NCBI GenBank assembly: GCA_023055355.1
Contig: JALJCS010000056.1
Span: 1,302,001 to 1,366,000 of the forward strand
From: Agelaius tricolor
Lineage: Eukaryota; Chordata; Aves; Passeriformes; Icteridae
Reading direction: 5' to 3'
DNA length: 64,000 nucleotides
A program made the position numbers and the translations under genes. Position 1 is the first letter of the stretch. Each line of letters starts with the position of its first letter. Under the pieces are notes generated by a model. That model saw only the letters and a program-made list of their open reading frames with translations. It did not search any database and was not told where the DNA came from. Shown piece after piece: positions 10,645-20,917 of the stretch.

Positions 10645-11450
10645 TTTCCCCTGTTTTTCTGTTGAACAAACATGGTTTGATTAAATGTGGTAGTTATCAT
10701 CCTTCGCACCATATTCTGCAAGCATATACAAAAACAAGGCAAAATTAATATTAACAACAAAGCTACAATAGCTACTACAATGCTAACCTTAACGATAGAA
10801 CGTAACCATGATCCTAAGTTTAAAGATTTGAGCCATCCATCAATACCAAGGCCTGATTCTACCTGTAAGTTCCCAGTTAACCTTCGTAACTCAGAGAGCT
10901 GTGAGTGTACAGACTGTGCATGATCAGAAAGATTCATGCAACACATGCCCTCAAATTCATCACAGCCATGGCCTTGTGCAAGTAAAAGAAAATCAATTGC
11001 AGCTCTATTTTGAAGTGTCGCATGGCGAATAGAATCTACATCAAGCAAAAGACTAGAAATCGCTAAAGAAGTTGCATTTGTTTGTTTAGCAAGCCAACAC
11101 CCTAACCTATTTAAAATAGCATGAGCACGTGCTGCTGATCCCCCTGGGGCTAAGAAAGATGCTGCGATTATGGCCGCTGGGGACCAAAACTTTACATCAT
11201 CCCGGCAGTCTGCTGCAAATGCATGAGCCATTCGTTTGCTTCTACGATGGCGGCGGCTCATGTTTAGTATCATGGACATGTTAGGTGTAAGTAGAGACAG
11301 CCGTCCAAGTGTACATGGTCCCCCGTGCAGCATTGATGGGATACCGGCCCAAGCACGGTCTCCACATATCAGGAAATATCCTGCTGGCAATTGAATAGGG
11401 TCATTGGATGAGACTGACACTCTCTTTGTTGTATAATTGCACCAGGCCAA
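10620..11450 (-). CDS. env: ERV-B Env, end of SU and complete TM
   Basis: 276 codons are open. The SU tail has Cys/Gly motifs (ICGDRAW, GGPCTLGRL), then a furin-type basic site RRHRRSKR. TM shows a hydrophobic Ala/Gly-rich fusion-peptide-like segment, a heptad region, LQNRAAIDFLLLAQGHG followed by CX6CC, a membrane anchor (VSIVVAIVALLLILILPCF) and a short basic tail. The last codons lie inside the 3' LTR. It would act at membranes as a class I fusion protein if joined to SU, but a stop separates it from the SU frame upstream. The alpharetroviral-like TM layout is clear; function is not implied. Confidence 0.8.
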   Translation of the reverse strand: MAWCNYTTKRVSVSSNDPIQLPAGYFLICGDRAWAGIPSMLHGGPCTLGRLSLLTPNMSMILNMSRRHRRSKRMAHAFAADCRDDVKFWSPAAIIAASFLAPGGSAARAHAILNRLGCWLAKQTNATSLAISSLLLDVDSIRHATLQNRAAIDFLLLAQGHGCDEFEGMCCMNLSDHAQSVHSQLSELRRLTGNLQVESGLGIDGWLKSLNLGSWLRSIVKVSIVVAIVALLLILILPCFCICLQNMVRRMITTTFNQTMFVQQKNRGNVENFLDN

Positions 11451-11456
11451 TGCATT

Positions 11457-11843
11457 TCAGTAGACAGCTATGCTGGAAGTTACAACATTAGAATGGTTCT
11501 TGACTGACAGCAGGCTTCTATGGTTAAAACGAATGCATGCATCTGCCATCACTGACCCTAACAACTCTAACTCTTGGGGTTCCTGTGGTGCTATAGGAAA
11601 GTGGGAAATCCACTGATCCCAATTATCCACACTCGTCCTAGTGTTGCTGACCTTACAAGTTGGTACATGTGAAGGGCACGGCCAGGGATCTGCTGGTAAT
11701 CCAACCAAACAGGTTGTGAATGGATTGCCAGGAGAAGATAATAACAGGCAAATAGTCTCCTGTTTAGTTAAGTTTGCCAGGGTGACCCATATGTTAGTCT
11801 TGGGCTGAGGTGGGGCCCATGCCTGATAGTCTACACTGTCCAC
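11457..11843 (-). pseudogene. env: ERV-B Env SU fragment
   Basis: This is the N-terminal half of a short surface subunit. It has the motifs WVTLANLTKQETICL and NPFTTCLVGLP, several Asn-X-Ser/Thr sites and paired cysteines, typical of avian class II SU. Upstream codons encode a hydrophobic signal-like stretch overlapping the end of pol. It ends at TAG before the TM-bearing frame; SU appears short for the family. Confidence 0.65.
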
Positions 11844-12211
11844 AAAAGGAGCAAAAATTGATAAAGCAATAACATAAAGTTTCCATCAAACACAACTGCT
11901 CGAGTCCATTTAGCAGGTACCCACAGAGATCCTGTAGGGGTGGAAACACAAAGATATCCGCAGCCCCAATATAACACCTTAGCAGGACCTTGCCATTGTC
12001 CTGTTTTAGGATCCCTGTATCTCACCCATACATCTTTCTTTACACCATCTGTTTCATGTACATAGTGACGAATCACAGCAGGAACCTTATTTTCCCCAAA
12101 AACACACAGGTGGTTCAAAACAAACAAACATTTTAACAATCTTTCTTGTGGCTCTCTGGTATCCATATATTTACTCAGATATCTTTTCAAGGTACTATTT
12201 GCTCTCTGCAT
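11831..12211 (-). pseudogene. pol: ERV-B integrase C-terminal domain
   Basis: The segment begins at ..RANSTLKRYLSKY.., which is the helix after the catalytic Glu, and runs through the SH3-like DNA-binding domain (KDVWVRYRDPKTGQWQGPAKVLYWG, W-V-P-A-K-W). The zinc-binding and DDE core parts are missing: the preceding RNase H sequence is joined almost directly to it near 12215. The last codons overlap the env signal region. Confidence 0.75.
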
Positions 12212-12962
12212 AAACAGCCCATGTAACCTCCGGTTTTGAACTTTTTTTTATAGAGGCATCCTCTATTCGCTCACACACGCCTGCAACATACAAAGAATCT
12301 GTTACAATGTTAAGAGGTCCAGAGAAATGCATCATGGCCCATACAACAGCCAATAGCTCCATCGTTTGCAAAGTGTCCAACTCAGTAGCTCGGAGTATAT
12401 GATGATGCCATTGTCCCTCTTTTTGCCAGGTCACTGCTGCCGTTTTGGATTTTCTTCCTGCATCTGTGTAGACAGTTATAGCATCCGATAAGGGCTTTAG
12501 TGATCTCTTTGGACACTGAATCCAACCCCACTGTCCTGCCCAATTCAATGGTACATTGGGAATATCATCAGTGGCAGTCACGCTACCGGCTCCCAACAGG
12601 GCCTCTTGTAACTCCATACTGTTTGCCAGATACCATGTCAATGTATCCTTTTTCATTGGTATCTGTATCTGATCAGGTTCCTTTCCCATAATCTGTAACG
12701 CCCATTCACGACCCTTTTTGAGCAAATCAGCTAAAATTTCAATTTTCTGAAGAAGGGTTTTATGTTGTTGAAGTGGAGGAGATATCCATTCCAAGGCCCA
12801 TATCTCCCCCGTTTTTCTGTTATGCTGAGTAAGTGCACCCAGTAAAAATTTTGGTCCACACCAAACGGTCAGCTGTATAGGGAGATCAAGATCACGTCTC
12901 CGAACACTGCCTTGTGTAACACAGTCCAATATCTGTTGCAGTGTCTCGAGGATGAAGAGCAA
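12195..12962 (-). pseudogene. pol: ERV-B RT connection and RNase H
   Basis: Connection-domain sequence (near 12700-12900) leads into RNase H with VYTDAGRKSK (first catalytic Asp), a TMELLAVVWAM helix (Glu) and VTDSLYVAGV (second Asp). The final HHCC-zinc and core of integrase do not follow. The 5' end is fused to the RT fragment by a deletion that drops the YMDD palm. Confidence 0.75.
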
Positions 12963-13344
12963 TAGTAAAGAAGCAGTCCTTCAGATCAATAATCAAAAGT
13001 GGCCAGTCCCTTGGCAGCATAGCCAGATTAGGTAAAACAAACAATCCCATCATTGTAGCCGAGGAACGTCCTAAAAGCAAAGCTCCCATAGGTAATCCAT
13101 CAATAATGAGTGGTCCCTTCACTCCAGTTGGAACCTTTTCTGGGTGAGTAGTCATCAAAGTCACTGTTGCTGCGGCTGCGAGGTCCAATTCAAGGCTCCC
13201 GGTGGTGGCGAGCTGGAGGCAGGTTGAGCCGAAGTGGTGACAGCTGCTACTTGTGTCCGGGCGTGGCGGCTGGTGGGCGCGCTGGCTCTGCCGTTTCCCG
13301 AGCGGCGTCTGCAGGCTCCGGTGTTGTGGGTATCCAGGCGGCAA
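12892..13344 (-). pseudogene. pro-pol: ERV-B dUTPase fragment fused to an RT fragment
   Basis: This frame is -1 relative to gag. It carries a dUTPase-type motif ([18 protein letters not shown] near 13040-13100) that changes abruptly to RT palm sequence ([23 protein letters not shown] near 12960-13020). Protease and RT fingers are absent, consistent with an internal deletion. I see no canonical slippery heptamer at the gag stop, so how this frame was entered is unclear. Confidence 0.7.
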
Positions 13345-14870
13345 TCATTACACCAAACACTGACGGCGGGACAGTCCCGTCGCATATGTCCCATTCCTCC
13401 ACATCGGTAGCATTTGAGTTGGCCAGTCGATGGAGCTCGTGGAGCATTTATTGCTGCTGCCTGGAGTGGGGCGAGGGCCGCCAGCATTTGGTTCTGAGAA
13501 GACTCTGCCTGCTTCTGTAACCCGACCCCTAGCTCTTTCATAGCATCTACTAACATTGCTTGTGATCCCAGCGGAACATTTGCTAATCGTTCTAAAGCTT
13601 CCTCTATAGACCAATTAGCTCCCAGGGTATTTAACACATTCTTGGTAAGCTGATTGCTGTTTTGAAGTGCGCATTGCTTTAGCAAGGTCCCCTTCATGAA
13701 TTCAGGGACTCCTGCCCGTTCAATAGCGTTGGCTACCCTATCTATAAAAGCTCCGAATGACTCTTCCTTACCTTGCTTCATCCCCATGTAAGAAGGAATT
13801 CCTCCCGGATCCTTAATTCTATTGATAGCTAAACGTGCCAACCGCATAGCCTTCCTGCACTTTTCGGGACCAATTAATGCTTGTGCCTCCGTTCTAAGAA
13901 AAGGCCCGAACCCCATTAACTCCTCCAGGGTCACCCCATATAACGGGTCCCCTGGTTGCCGTACTACTGCGACACATTGCTGACAAATCGCGTGCCAATG
14001 CGCGTTAAACAAAAGCTGTTGGTGTTGAGTAAAAATGAGCCGTATTAACGTCCTGCAATCTGCTGGCAGCAAAACCTGAGTGCCCCAGATGTAATCCAGC
14101 ATTTGTTTTGTGGGTTCACTAGTTACTCCAAATTGACTAACCGTGGATCGTAACTGCGATAACAGTTTCCAATCCAAGGCAGTTATTGTGGCTTGAAACC
14201 CTCCCCCCACCAGGGGAGAATAAACCACAGGGCAGGCCATTTCCATAGCAGCCGATATCGCCTCATCATCCCCCATGTCCATAAATTCTTTAGCTACCGC
14301 CGCCCATGCCTCCCTTCGCTGCTGAGCAACGGCCCTTGCAAGATCACTCTCCGACCCGGGGACGAGCAAACCACTAAGCAGAGGAGGTATAGGGCTTGAC
14401 ACCGGGACAGGCGGCGCGGACGGCACGGCCGGAGGACACGCGGGGGGGGGGGGGGGGGGGGGCTGCCCGAAGCAGGAGCTGATAGCTGCAGGGAGCTGCT
14501 GTTTAGAGCAGGAGCTAGCGTCGGCGGGGACCCAAACCAGTCTCCGTAACTCCTGTTTCTTTCACGGGCTGCACTAGTCTGCTGGGCAGCTCTTTCCTCT
14601 GCCTGGTATTTCAAGAATTCAGCATGCATGACCCGCCATAAATTTCCCAACTTTCTCGCGGTCTTATCATCATCTATGACTGCCTGCCACAACTAATCCC
14701 CAAATATACGGCAGTCTGATAACCTATGCACTGTGTGAGGAGTCCGAAAAAGTCCTTGTGCATACCCATGAGCTAACAACCCATGAAGCTCTTTCTGCGA
14801 ATCTATACCCTTAACCTTACGCTTTTATAAAAAGCTAGGAAATAAATCATATGCTGCTTGCCTTTCTTTA
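13161..14870 (-). pseudogene. gag: ERV-B Gag
   Basis: The main open part is 13161-14426 (421 codons), preceded by matrix-like codons in 14294-14692 and, with stops, up to about 14870. Matrix contains DDDKTARKLGNLWR. Capsid has a major-homology-type segment (QGKEESFGAFIDRV near 13740-13780). Two consecutive CCHC knuckles (CYRCGGMGHMRRDC and [14 protein letters not shown], near 13330-13425) end the protein. A G21 run at 14442-14462 (poly-C, proline codons in sense) coincides with the frame change between the two parts and may be a sequencing or slippage artefact. Confidence 0.8.
14442..14462. repeat. Homopolymer G21 in ERV-B gag
   Basis: A run of about 21 G on the plus strand encodes a proline stretch in the minus-strand gag. 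Its length is likely unreliable in assembly, and it sits exactly where two gag frames overlap. Confidence 0.9.
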
Positions 14871-15052
14871 TCCGTGTTAAAGATAACAGCGCGCTTCTTG
14901 CAGCTCTTGCAGGCTTCCGGCAGCACGTATCGGCCGGGCTCTCCTTTGAGGTCACCCGGGGCACGCACTTTCCCTCTTTCAGCGGTGCTTTTGCCGTCCT
15001 CAGCTGCGATAGGACCCGAACCCCTTACGCCACTCGACCGTGGTTACCGTTG

Positions 15053-15073
15053 AATCACGTCCGGGGTTCACCA
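15053..15073 (-). promoter_or_regulatory. Primer binding site of ERV-B, tRNA-Trp-like
   Basis: The minus strand reads TGGTGAACCCCGGACGTGAT, two bases from the LTR end. It matches the tRNA-Trp complement used by avian leukosis-type viruses apart from two single-base insertions. Confidence 0.7.
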
Positions 15074-15075
15074 TT

Positions 15076-15487
15076 TGTCGAAAACGGCGGAGGAATTGCA
15101 GCACACAATATGCATGGATGACAAATCCCAAAGTTTATTGGAAACTCACACATATTTATATTGGTGTTAATGAAGCTTATACATATTGCAAAAGCTGAGC
15201 TCATTATTGGTTAAAGCATACCTAAATCAACCACACCTACTTCTATCTTCTAATAATTATTTTGCTTCTATGTTTGCATTCTTCTAGCTTCTCTACCTAA
15301 GATATCTACATTTTCTGGCAAGCAATTTTCTCCCCCGTCTTCCCGTTTCAGCGAAGGTCACTATGACCTTTGTCAGTGATTGGACACTGGTTGCTCAATT
15401 CCCAGCTTGTTTCCCCTATCCTTGTCCAACGGTATCACATCGAAGTGGCTTTTCTCAGCTAGCTAATTATCCAAAAAGTTCTCCACA
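15076..15487 (-). repeat. ERV-B 5' LTR
   Basis: This 412-bp copy differs from the 3' LTR at about ten positions, all substitutions and mostly transitions. It is followed outside by CTGCGG (15488-15493), the partner of CTGCAG. Confidence 0.85.
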
Positions 15488-15493
15488 CTGCGG

Positions 15494-16440
15494 TGATGGC
15501 CACTCTCCCAAATGTTTTTGAACAGGCAAAAATCAGCCACCAGCTTTTCCACCAAAATGCACCTGGCCTGGTTCGTCAGTTTCACATCACTCGAGAACAG
15601 GCCAAAGCGATTGTGGACACATGCCCAAATTGCCAACAACATGCACTCCCTACAGTGAGTACGGGAGCAAACCCTAGGGGGTTGAACAGTTGTGAACTGT
15701 GGCAAACAGATGTTACGCACATACAGTCATTTGGATGGCAGAAATACGTTCACCTTAGTGTAGATACCTTTTCTGGAGCGGTCTCTGCTTCTGCCCACAC
15801 AGGAGAATCATCTATCGATGCCATTAAGCACCTCTTACAAGCTTTTTCTTTCATGGGCATCCCCAAGGAGTTGAAAACTGATAATGGGCCTGCCTACAAA
15901 TCCAAGGAATTTGGGAGCTTCCTGCAGCAATGGGGAGTAGAGCACAAAACTGGCATCCCCTACTCCCCTACAGGTCAAGCCATAGTAGAAAGGACTCACC
16001 CTGATATTAAAAGAGTCCTGGACCAGCAACAACAGGTTCTGAAGGTGGAACCTCCCCACATCCGGTTGTCCAGGGCGCTGTTCACAATCAATTTTCTGAA
16101 TTGTTCCTTTGGCAGCCTGAACCCGCCCATCCTACGCCACTTTGGGGGGAGCAGTCATACGTTGATGAAAGAAAAGCCTCCGGTTTTAGTAAAGGACCCT
16201 GAGACTTGGAAGACGGTGGGACCTTACAAATTGGTTACTTGGGGACATGGATATGCCTGCGTGTCCACCCCCTCTGGGTTAAAGTGGGTTCCTTCCAAAT
16301 GGGTAAGGCCCTATGTTCCCAAGGTCTCAGAGAAATCGACAGAAGTGCCCCAGGTTGCCAATGCTGCCTGGAGAAGGAAACGCCACATGCATTCTTTGGA
16401 GGAAATTCCATTTAAGCCTCCTATCTGGAATAGTTTGTAA
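15494..16440 (+). CDS. pol: ERV-A1 integrase
   Basis: All three integrase domains are present and open for 315 codons: the zinc module (HQLFH ... CPNC), the RNase H-fold core with D (WQTDVTH), D (LKTDNGPAY) and E (GQAIVERTH), and an SH3-like C-terminus (YKLVTWGHGYACVS, W-V-P-S-K-W). The catalytic triad is intact. It is cut off from the rest of pol by ERV-B, whose insertion point lies just upstream of the zinc module, so it has no start codon of its own. It overlaps the env remnant at its end. Confidence 0.85.
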
Positions 16441-16915
16441 TATGTTTGTCTTAAGTTCCTTGTACCAGTTTAGATCCCATGGTTTGTGTGTAGCCTCAAG
16501 ACGCCATAAGACCAAGCCTGCTCCTCGTCCTACTTGCGATCATCCCACCAGCGATCTCCCGGATAGTCCCTCAGCCCAAAGGACGTATGGACTACCTTGG
16601 CAAAAGTCCTCAGACATCAAGAGAGAAACTGACGATTGGCTGGGTGGACTGTTCAAAGACTGGGGACTCTTGGGCTGGTTGGGATCTATTCTGAAAACTG
16701 TGGTTTTAGTACTGTTTATATTAGTTATTGTTGTTGTAGTTGTTAGCATTGTTTTTGGACTAGTCAAACACATGGTTCTCACTTTGATTTCAAGCTCATC
16801 TCCCCCTCCTGAAGTTTACCATTTGGGAGCCCTTAGTGCTCCAATGGATGACTTGGAACCCTCAGTGGAAAGCATTGAACCTCCTGTAGAGGAGGAACCG
16901 ATTTACCAACCATGA
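16313..16915 (+). CDS. env: ERV-A1 env remnant (leader plus TM anchor and tail)
   Basis: An intact 200-codon frame overlaps the end of pol, as env normally does. About 100 residues of leader-like sequence are followed by a pre-membrane stretch (DWLGGLFKDWGLLGWLGS), a strongly hydrophobic anchor (VVLVLFILVIVVVVVSIVFGL) and an acidic tail ending EEEPIYQP. The receptor-binding subunit and TM ectodomain, with its fusion peptide and CX6CC, are absent, so no fusogenic function is expected. ERV-A2 preserves the same tail. A small membrane protein could still be made from a spliced RNA (inference). Confidence 0.75.
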   Translation: MFPRSQRNRQKCPRLPMLPGEGNATCILWRKFHLSLLSGIVCNMFVLSSLYQFRSHGLCVASRRHKTKPAPRPTCDHPTSDLPDSPSAQRTYGLPWQKSSDIKRETDDWLGGLFKDWGLLGWLGSILKTVVLVLFILVIVVVVVSIVFGLVKHMVLTLISSSSPPPEVYHLGALSAPMDDLEPSVESIEPPVEEEPIYQP

Positions 16916-16977
16916 TTTGGCAAGCACTCTGCACCACAAACCCAGTCCTCTTCTTTTTAAACAAAACTAGGGGGAGA

Positions 16978-17544
16978 TGTTGCAGTGTGATGCCCCTCAG
17001 GTGTGCCAACCTTTCCCCTCCCCCTTTGCCCTCCTGCTAAGAGCTGTCCATCAATCTTAACATTCCAGCAAGGGCGTCGTGTGGTTGGCAGAAGTTCAAA
17101 AGATTCCCCTCAGGTCCGGGCTCATTAGCCTGTCCAAGCGTCTATATCCCTTGAGCCTTCCCCTCCTCCCACCTGGTTGGCCCTCACCTGTCCCTTCCCC
17201 TCCCCCTGTGCCCGGGGTTTAAAAGGAGACGAGACTATGCGGCTGGGATACTATTGCAAGCTCTTACAACATTCAGAGGTCTACCATCCTGAAATAAACT
17301 CTGGATTAAGACTCTACGATAGAATTGGCTCCTTTCTCTTCACCATCGCCTGAACCTTTTCCACCAGAGGTAAACTGAGTTCCTACTATGCCTGGATTTG
17401 TTCCGAGTGCCTAGCTGCAGCACCCAGCCAGCCAAAGGTATCTCTGAGGTAAAACACCACAGCTGCCGCCTTTGGTCCAGCAGCGAGGGCCAGACGAAGC
17501 CAGGCATGTCACACCCGGAAATATATTGGGATTAATATTCTATA
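16978..17544 (+). repeat. ERV-A1 3' LTR
   Basis: 567 bp, preceded by the polypurine tract AGGGGGAGA (16969-16977). AATAAA is at 17293-17298. It differs from the 5' LTR by about five positions, including an inserted T and CC/TT near the end. CCCAGC follows at 17545-17550. Confidence 0.9.
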
Positions 17545-17550
17545 CCCAGC

Positions 17551-18480
17551 TAGCATTAGTGAGCTAAACAGGCATTTGATTGCATTTGCCTTGATATTTG
17601 GAACAATTGTAAGGAAGGTAATTGGGAATCCAAACCCAATTGTTTTAACCCAAAGAGAAGTCATTTTACAAATGCTTTTCCTACATAGATCCCCCCATCC
17701 TATTTAAGCTATAAGTGCCTGTTTCACAACAATGAAGTTCCCATGGATTTCCTTTGTCCCCAAATCCCATCCCATTATGGATCTCTGTAGAGAGCATTTT
17801 GAGCAGACACTGGATAGAGGCAGGCTGCACAACCCTGCATGCGTCCCTGATAGCAGGGACATGCTGCTCCTGGGTAAACAATATAAGGAATTTTGCCAAG
17901 ATGTACCCAAGGAAAAGGGATGTGAAGCAGGATGTTCTGAGGATGTGAAGAGAAGATATGGGGCAAGATGTTCTGCTGACACTTTTGCCAATCTATGCTA
18001 CGTGACCAAAGATATGTTAGCTCTTTGTCTTATACAAAGTACTTTGTAACCAATCACATGTGTTCTCATGTTGCTGAACCCTGCATTACCATATAAAATG
18101 TACCCTCAGATTTGCAATAAACGATCATTGATCATTACCTTCATGAGGATTGATCTCTGATTCTGGGGGCTACTCTCTCTCCCTCTCTTTCTCCCCCTCA
18201 CCCCCTGCTCCCTTTATCTCTCTTTAGACCTCACTTAGGGTGTTAACCCACCATTTAGTTTCAACTGGACTAGGCACCCATGGCAACTCTTCAGATCCTC
18301 CTGGCTCTCCCCAAACCCAACAATAGCTAAGGTTAGCAACTCTTGCTGCTTCTTCTTCTAAAGTTGCAAATTGATTCTACCACTCCTGGCCTCAACTTAG
18401 CTGACAATATAAAAGTAGAATTAGTAAGGAAAATATTCTAATATATTTATAGTATTCTAATGGCCTAGTCTAATTTTCAC
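17551..18480. other. Unassigned; contains an LTR-like stretch (+)
   Basis: 17551-17700 is probably the continuation of the old minus-strand env interrupted by ERV-A1. Around 17710-18170 there is a plus-strand LTR-like order: TATAAAA at about 18093 and AATAAA at about 18116, then a pyrimidine-rich run at 18170-18230. A 105-codon plus frame at 17732-18049 shows no recognised domain. No duplication was found. Confidence 0.35.
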
Positions 18481-18667
18481 CTTGTCACCACCTGTGGGGA
18501 GTGATGGCACAGAAACCACTTAAGATAAAGAAAACAATGACAGCAAGTAGTAGTACCCCTGTGAGTGGAGATTCTATTTCAGCAGACAGTCTGTGGGTAG
18601 GCACATGGGGCTTCCCCCAGTGTCGATGCACTGGCAGCTACTCCAGTCCTCTCCTGCAGAGTGTCAG

Positions 18668-19990
18668 TCATGGCCTCCTGTCCTTCTCTTCCAGCTGAGA
18701 TGTCCAAATCTCAGTGGTTTTAGAAACCTTGACCAGAGTGTGATGGGTCCACCTGTGCTCAGCTGTCTTGATGGCCGTTTCTGTGGTCAGTAACACTTGG
18801 AAAAGCTGATGCCACTTTGCCACCAGTGGTGCTTCTTTCCACTCCTTAACCAGAACGAAATCCCTTGGTTGGATGCTATGAACAGCAAAGTCCAAAGGCA
18901 GGGGCTGTGCCGGCTGAGCTTCCTGTTGAAGGAGATTTCACAAGAGAGAGTATCCTGGCCACATATCCTTTTAAATATACATCACTTATCTCCACACCCC
19001 ACTAGGCTTAGAATTACCTGGGTAAGAATTCCAAAAAATCATTCAAAAGAAGAGAACTGATTCTTTCTTCTGGGTCTGGCCTTCATTCTTGCCAAAGCCA
19101 ATGGCAAAAATGCTACCTGTGGCATCTTGGTTTCTATTACCTATTACCAGCTTCAAAAGGTATTTCTTTGTTAGCTATTCTTTTTTTTTTTTTTTTTTTT
19201 TTCCTACTGAATACAAGCTCTGGCAGTGCCAGGGGTATAGAGATCCATTGTTTTTCTAAAGTAGCCATAACCCCTTGAAGGATCTTTCCTGTAAAACAGG
19301 TTCTCCTATCTGAGTCGATTGCTTCTACAGTCCTATGTCTTGGAATTTTTTGTTCCAAAAAGACCTTAATAACTGATGCTGTAGTTGCTGAAGCAGATGG
19401 AAATGCTTCTGGCCACCTTGTTAGCTGACATACTATTATCAGAAGATATTTAAGCTTTCCCACTTGGGGCATCTCAGTAAAATCCACTTGGCATCTTTAG
19501 AAGGGACATACAGCCCAAGGCCTCCCTCTCCTGGCAGCTTTCTTTGTAACCCTGTTATTGGCTTTAGCACAGATCAAGCAACCTTCAACAGCTAGTTTTG
19601 CCAGACTAAAAAGACCCACAGCAACATACATCTTGAAGAAGGCTTCTGCCAGTCCTCAAGAACTCCAATGACTGCCTTCATGGAGTTGTTCCACTACCTG
19701 TATGGCCAAAGTTTCTGGTATGTATTCTTTGGCATCCCTTGTAAACCAATTATCCCTTTTTTCTTTGCCCCACCATTTTTAACTATCTCCAGCTCCCCTG
19801 GTGGAAAAGACAGTTTCTCTGGCAGTGATTGAGTCACTGGGAGCAAAGGGAGGATCTTGCAAAGCTCTGGCAAAAGTGTTCCTTTCTGAGTTTTTTCATC
19901 TGCCAATCAATTACCTATTGTCTCCTACGAGTACCCTGCCTAATGTCCCCTAACATACAATATTGCCAGCATTTCTGGTAAATTCACCAC
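18668..19990 (-). pseudogene. pol: ERV-C integrase
   Basis: The core has VDFTEMP (first Asp, near 19480) and IDSDRRTCF (second Asp, near 19305-19325); sequence after that is disrupted by an A-rich run (T22 on plus, 19181-19202). The C-terminal domain is clear at 18668-18895 (PRDFVLVKEW, then LFQVLLTT). An N-terminal zinc-module region lies near 19550-19900, with stops. Similar to gammaretroviral integrases. Confidence 0.65.
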
Positions 19991-20019
19991 CTCTGATAGA
20001 CAAGTAATTAAGCTTTCAT

Positions 20020-20917
20020 GAGCTAATGTTTTTCCCCTGCAGGTTAATAAACCTCTTTGTTGCAGCCTGAATTGCTGCTAGTAAAGTCCAGGGTAAAGAA
20101 GTAAAAAGGGCCTTTGTGTAGTATCCACAGATGTTTAATTCAGCTGCACGGTCAGATGTTCAGAATCCCCAGGCACACTCAAGGGGAGACTCCAGGTTTG
20201 TCTCTCCCAAGGGACCCCAGGGTGAACCTGGTTTTGGGGCAGTACAAAGATGAAGGCAAATCAAGGAATAGGAAGGGAGTGGCTCAGGGACATAGGAACA
20301 AGGGAAGAAGCTAATGGGATCTTAACAGCTTTTTGAGGGAAGCTTCTTGTGTCTCCCTAACCTAGGTGATGCCCCCCAGGGTCCCCACACTTCTTTCCTC
20401 CCACAGTTTTCTAAATGCATGAATTACTCCACATGCATACTAAAAATCAGTAACAATGTCAATTCCCAGGCTCTTACGAGCACCTACAGCTGTGCTGTCT
20501 GAGCTGGACATGTGGGCAGCAACATCCTCCCTTCTTCTAATTCCTTTCCCTTAATAACAGTGTCTCCTGTTACTCACTTCCCTTCTATTACCCCTGAAGA
20601 CTCAGTAATAAACACATTTCTCCCTTAGGCCAGGGAGTGTCTTGTAAATATTCCGTAGCCCAGGTCTGGAGATCTGTCACTTGACTGTAGTCATGGTTTT
20701 CTTCCTGGCCCACTCTCCAGCACTGTTTAAACAGGAGGCTGGGTTAAACCCTTCCCCACTTCTCAATCCTAAACCTTTTTGTTCCATTAAATAAGTTTTA
20801 AATTGTATTAACTGAACATCCACTTAGAGGCTTTTTTGCTTCACAAAACTTTAATTTGGTGTGAGACTTTTATAATAAAACATTCGCTTGTCATCAGTTT
20901 TCAGGCTTCAGTTATCA
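20020..20917 (-). pseudogene. pol: ERV-C RNase H region, interrupted
   Basis: The fragment IVTDF.YACGVIHAF near 20400-20470 matches the RNase H second-Asp segment (compare TDSKYAFGVVHVH in ERV-D2). About 20105-20340 does not fit pol and looks like a small insertion of unknown type. Confidence 0.45.

Larger units (their letters stand above)
10233..15487 (-). mobile_element. ERV-B: class II provirus nested in ERV-A1, pol heavily deleted
   Basis: Two 412-bp LTRs (about ten differences by eye) flank a tRNA-Trp-like PBS, gag with two zinc knuckles, a dUTPase fragment joined to RT, connection plus RNase H, integrase C-terminus and env. The Trp PBS, short R/U5 and CX6CC envelope resemble alpharetroviruses, while a dUTPase after gag is a betaretroviral trait, so I call it alpha/beta-like. 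At least three pol deletions remove protease, the YMDD region and the integrase core. It could not replicate alone. A solo LTR of the same family lies in ERV-A2 at 51668-52079. Confidence 0.88.
4129..17544 (+). mobile_element. ERV-A1: betaretrovirus-like provirus, interrupted by ERV-B
   Basis: Two near-identical LTRs (566 and 567 bp, about five differences by eye) flank a tRNA-Lys-like PBS, gag, a fused dUTPase-like/protease/RT reading frame, RNase H, integrase, a 200-codon env remnant and the purine tract AGGGGGAGA. Without the 5.26-kb ERV-B insertion at 10227-15493 the element would be about 8.2 kb. The Lys-type PBS, 6-bp duplication and a dUTPase-like segment before the protease place it in class II (ERVK/beta-like). 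Breaks are TAG at gag codon 3, a one-base shift in RT near 8757, a shift before RNase H near 9845-9884, the nested provirus, and loss of nearly all SU and the TM ectodomain. High LTR identity suggests a fairly recent insertion. Confidence 0.9.

Noticed and set aside
17732..18049. 105-codon plus frame
   Set aside because: It overlaps an LTR-like promoter/poly(A) layout and shows no known domain.
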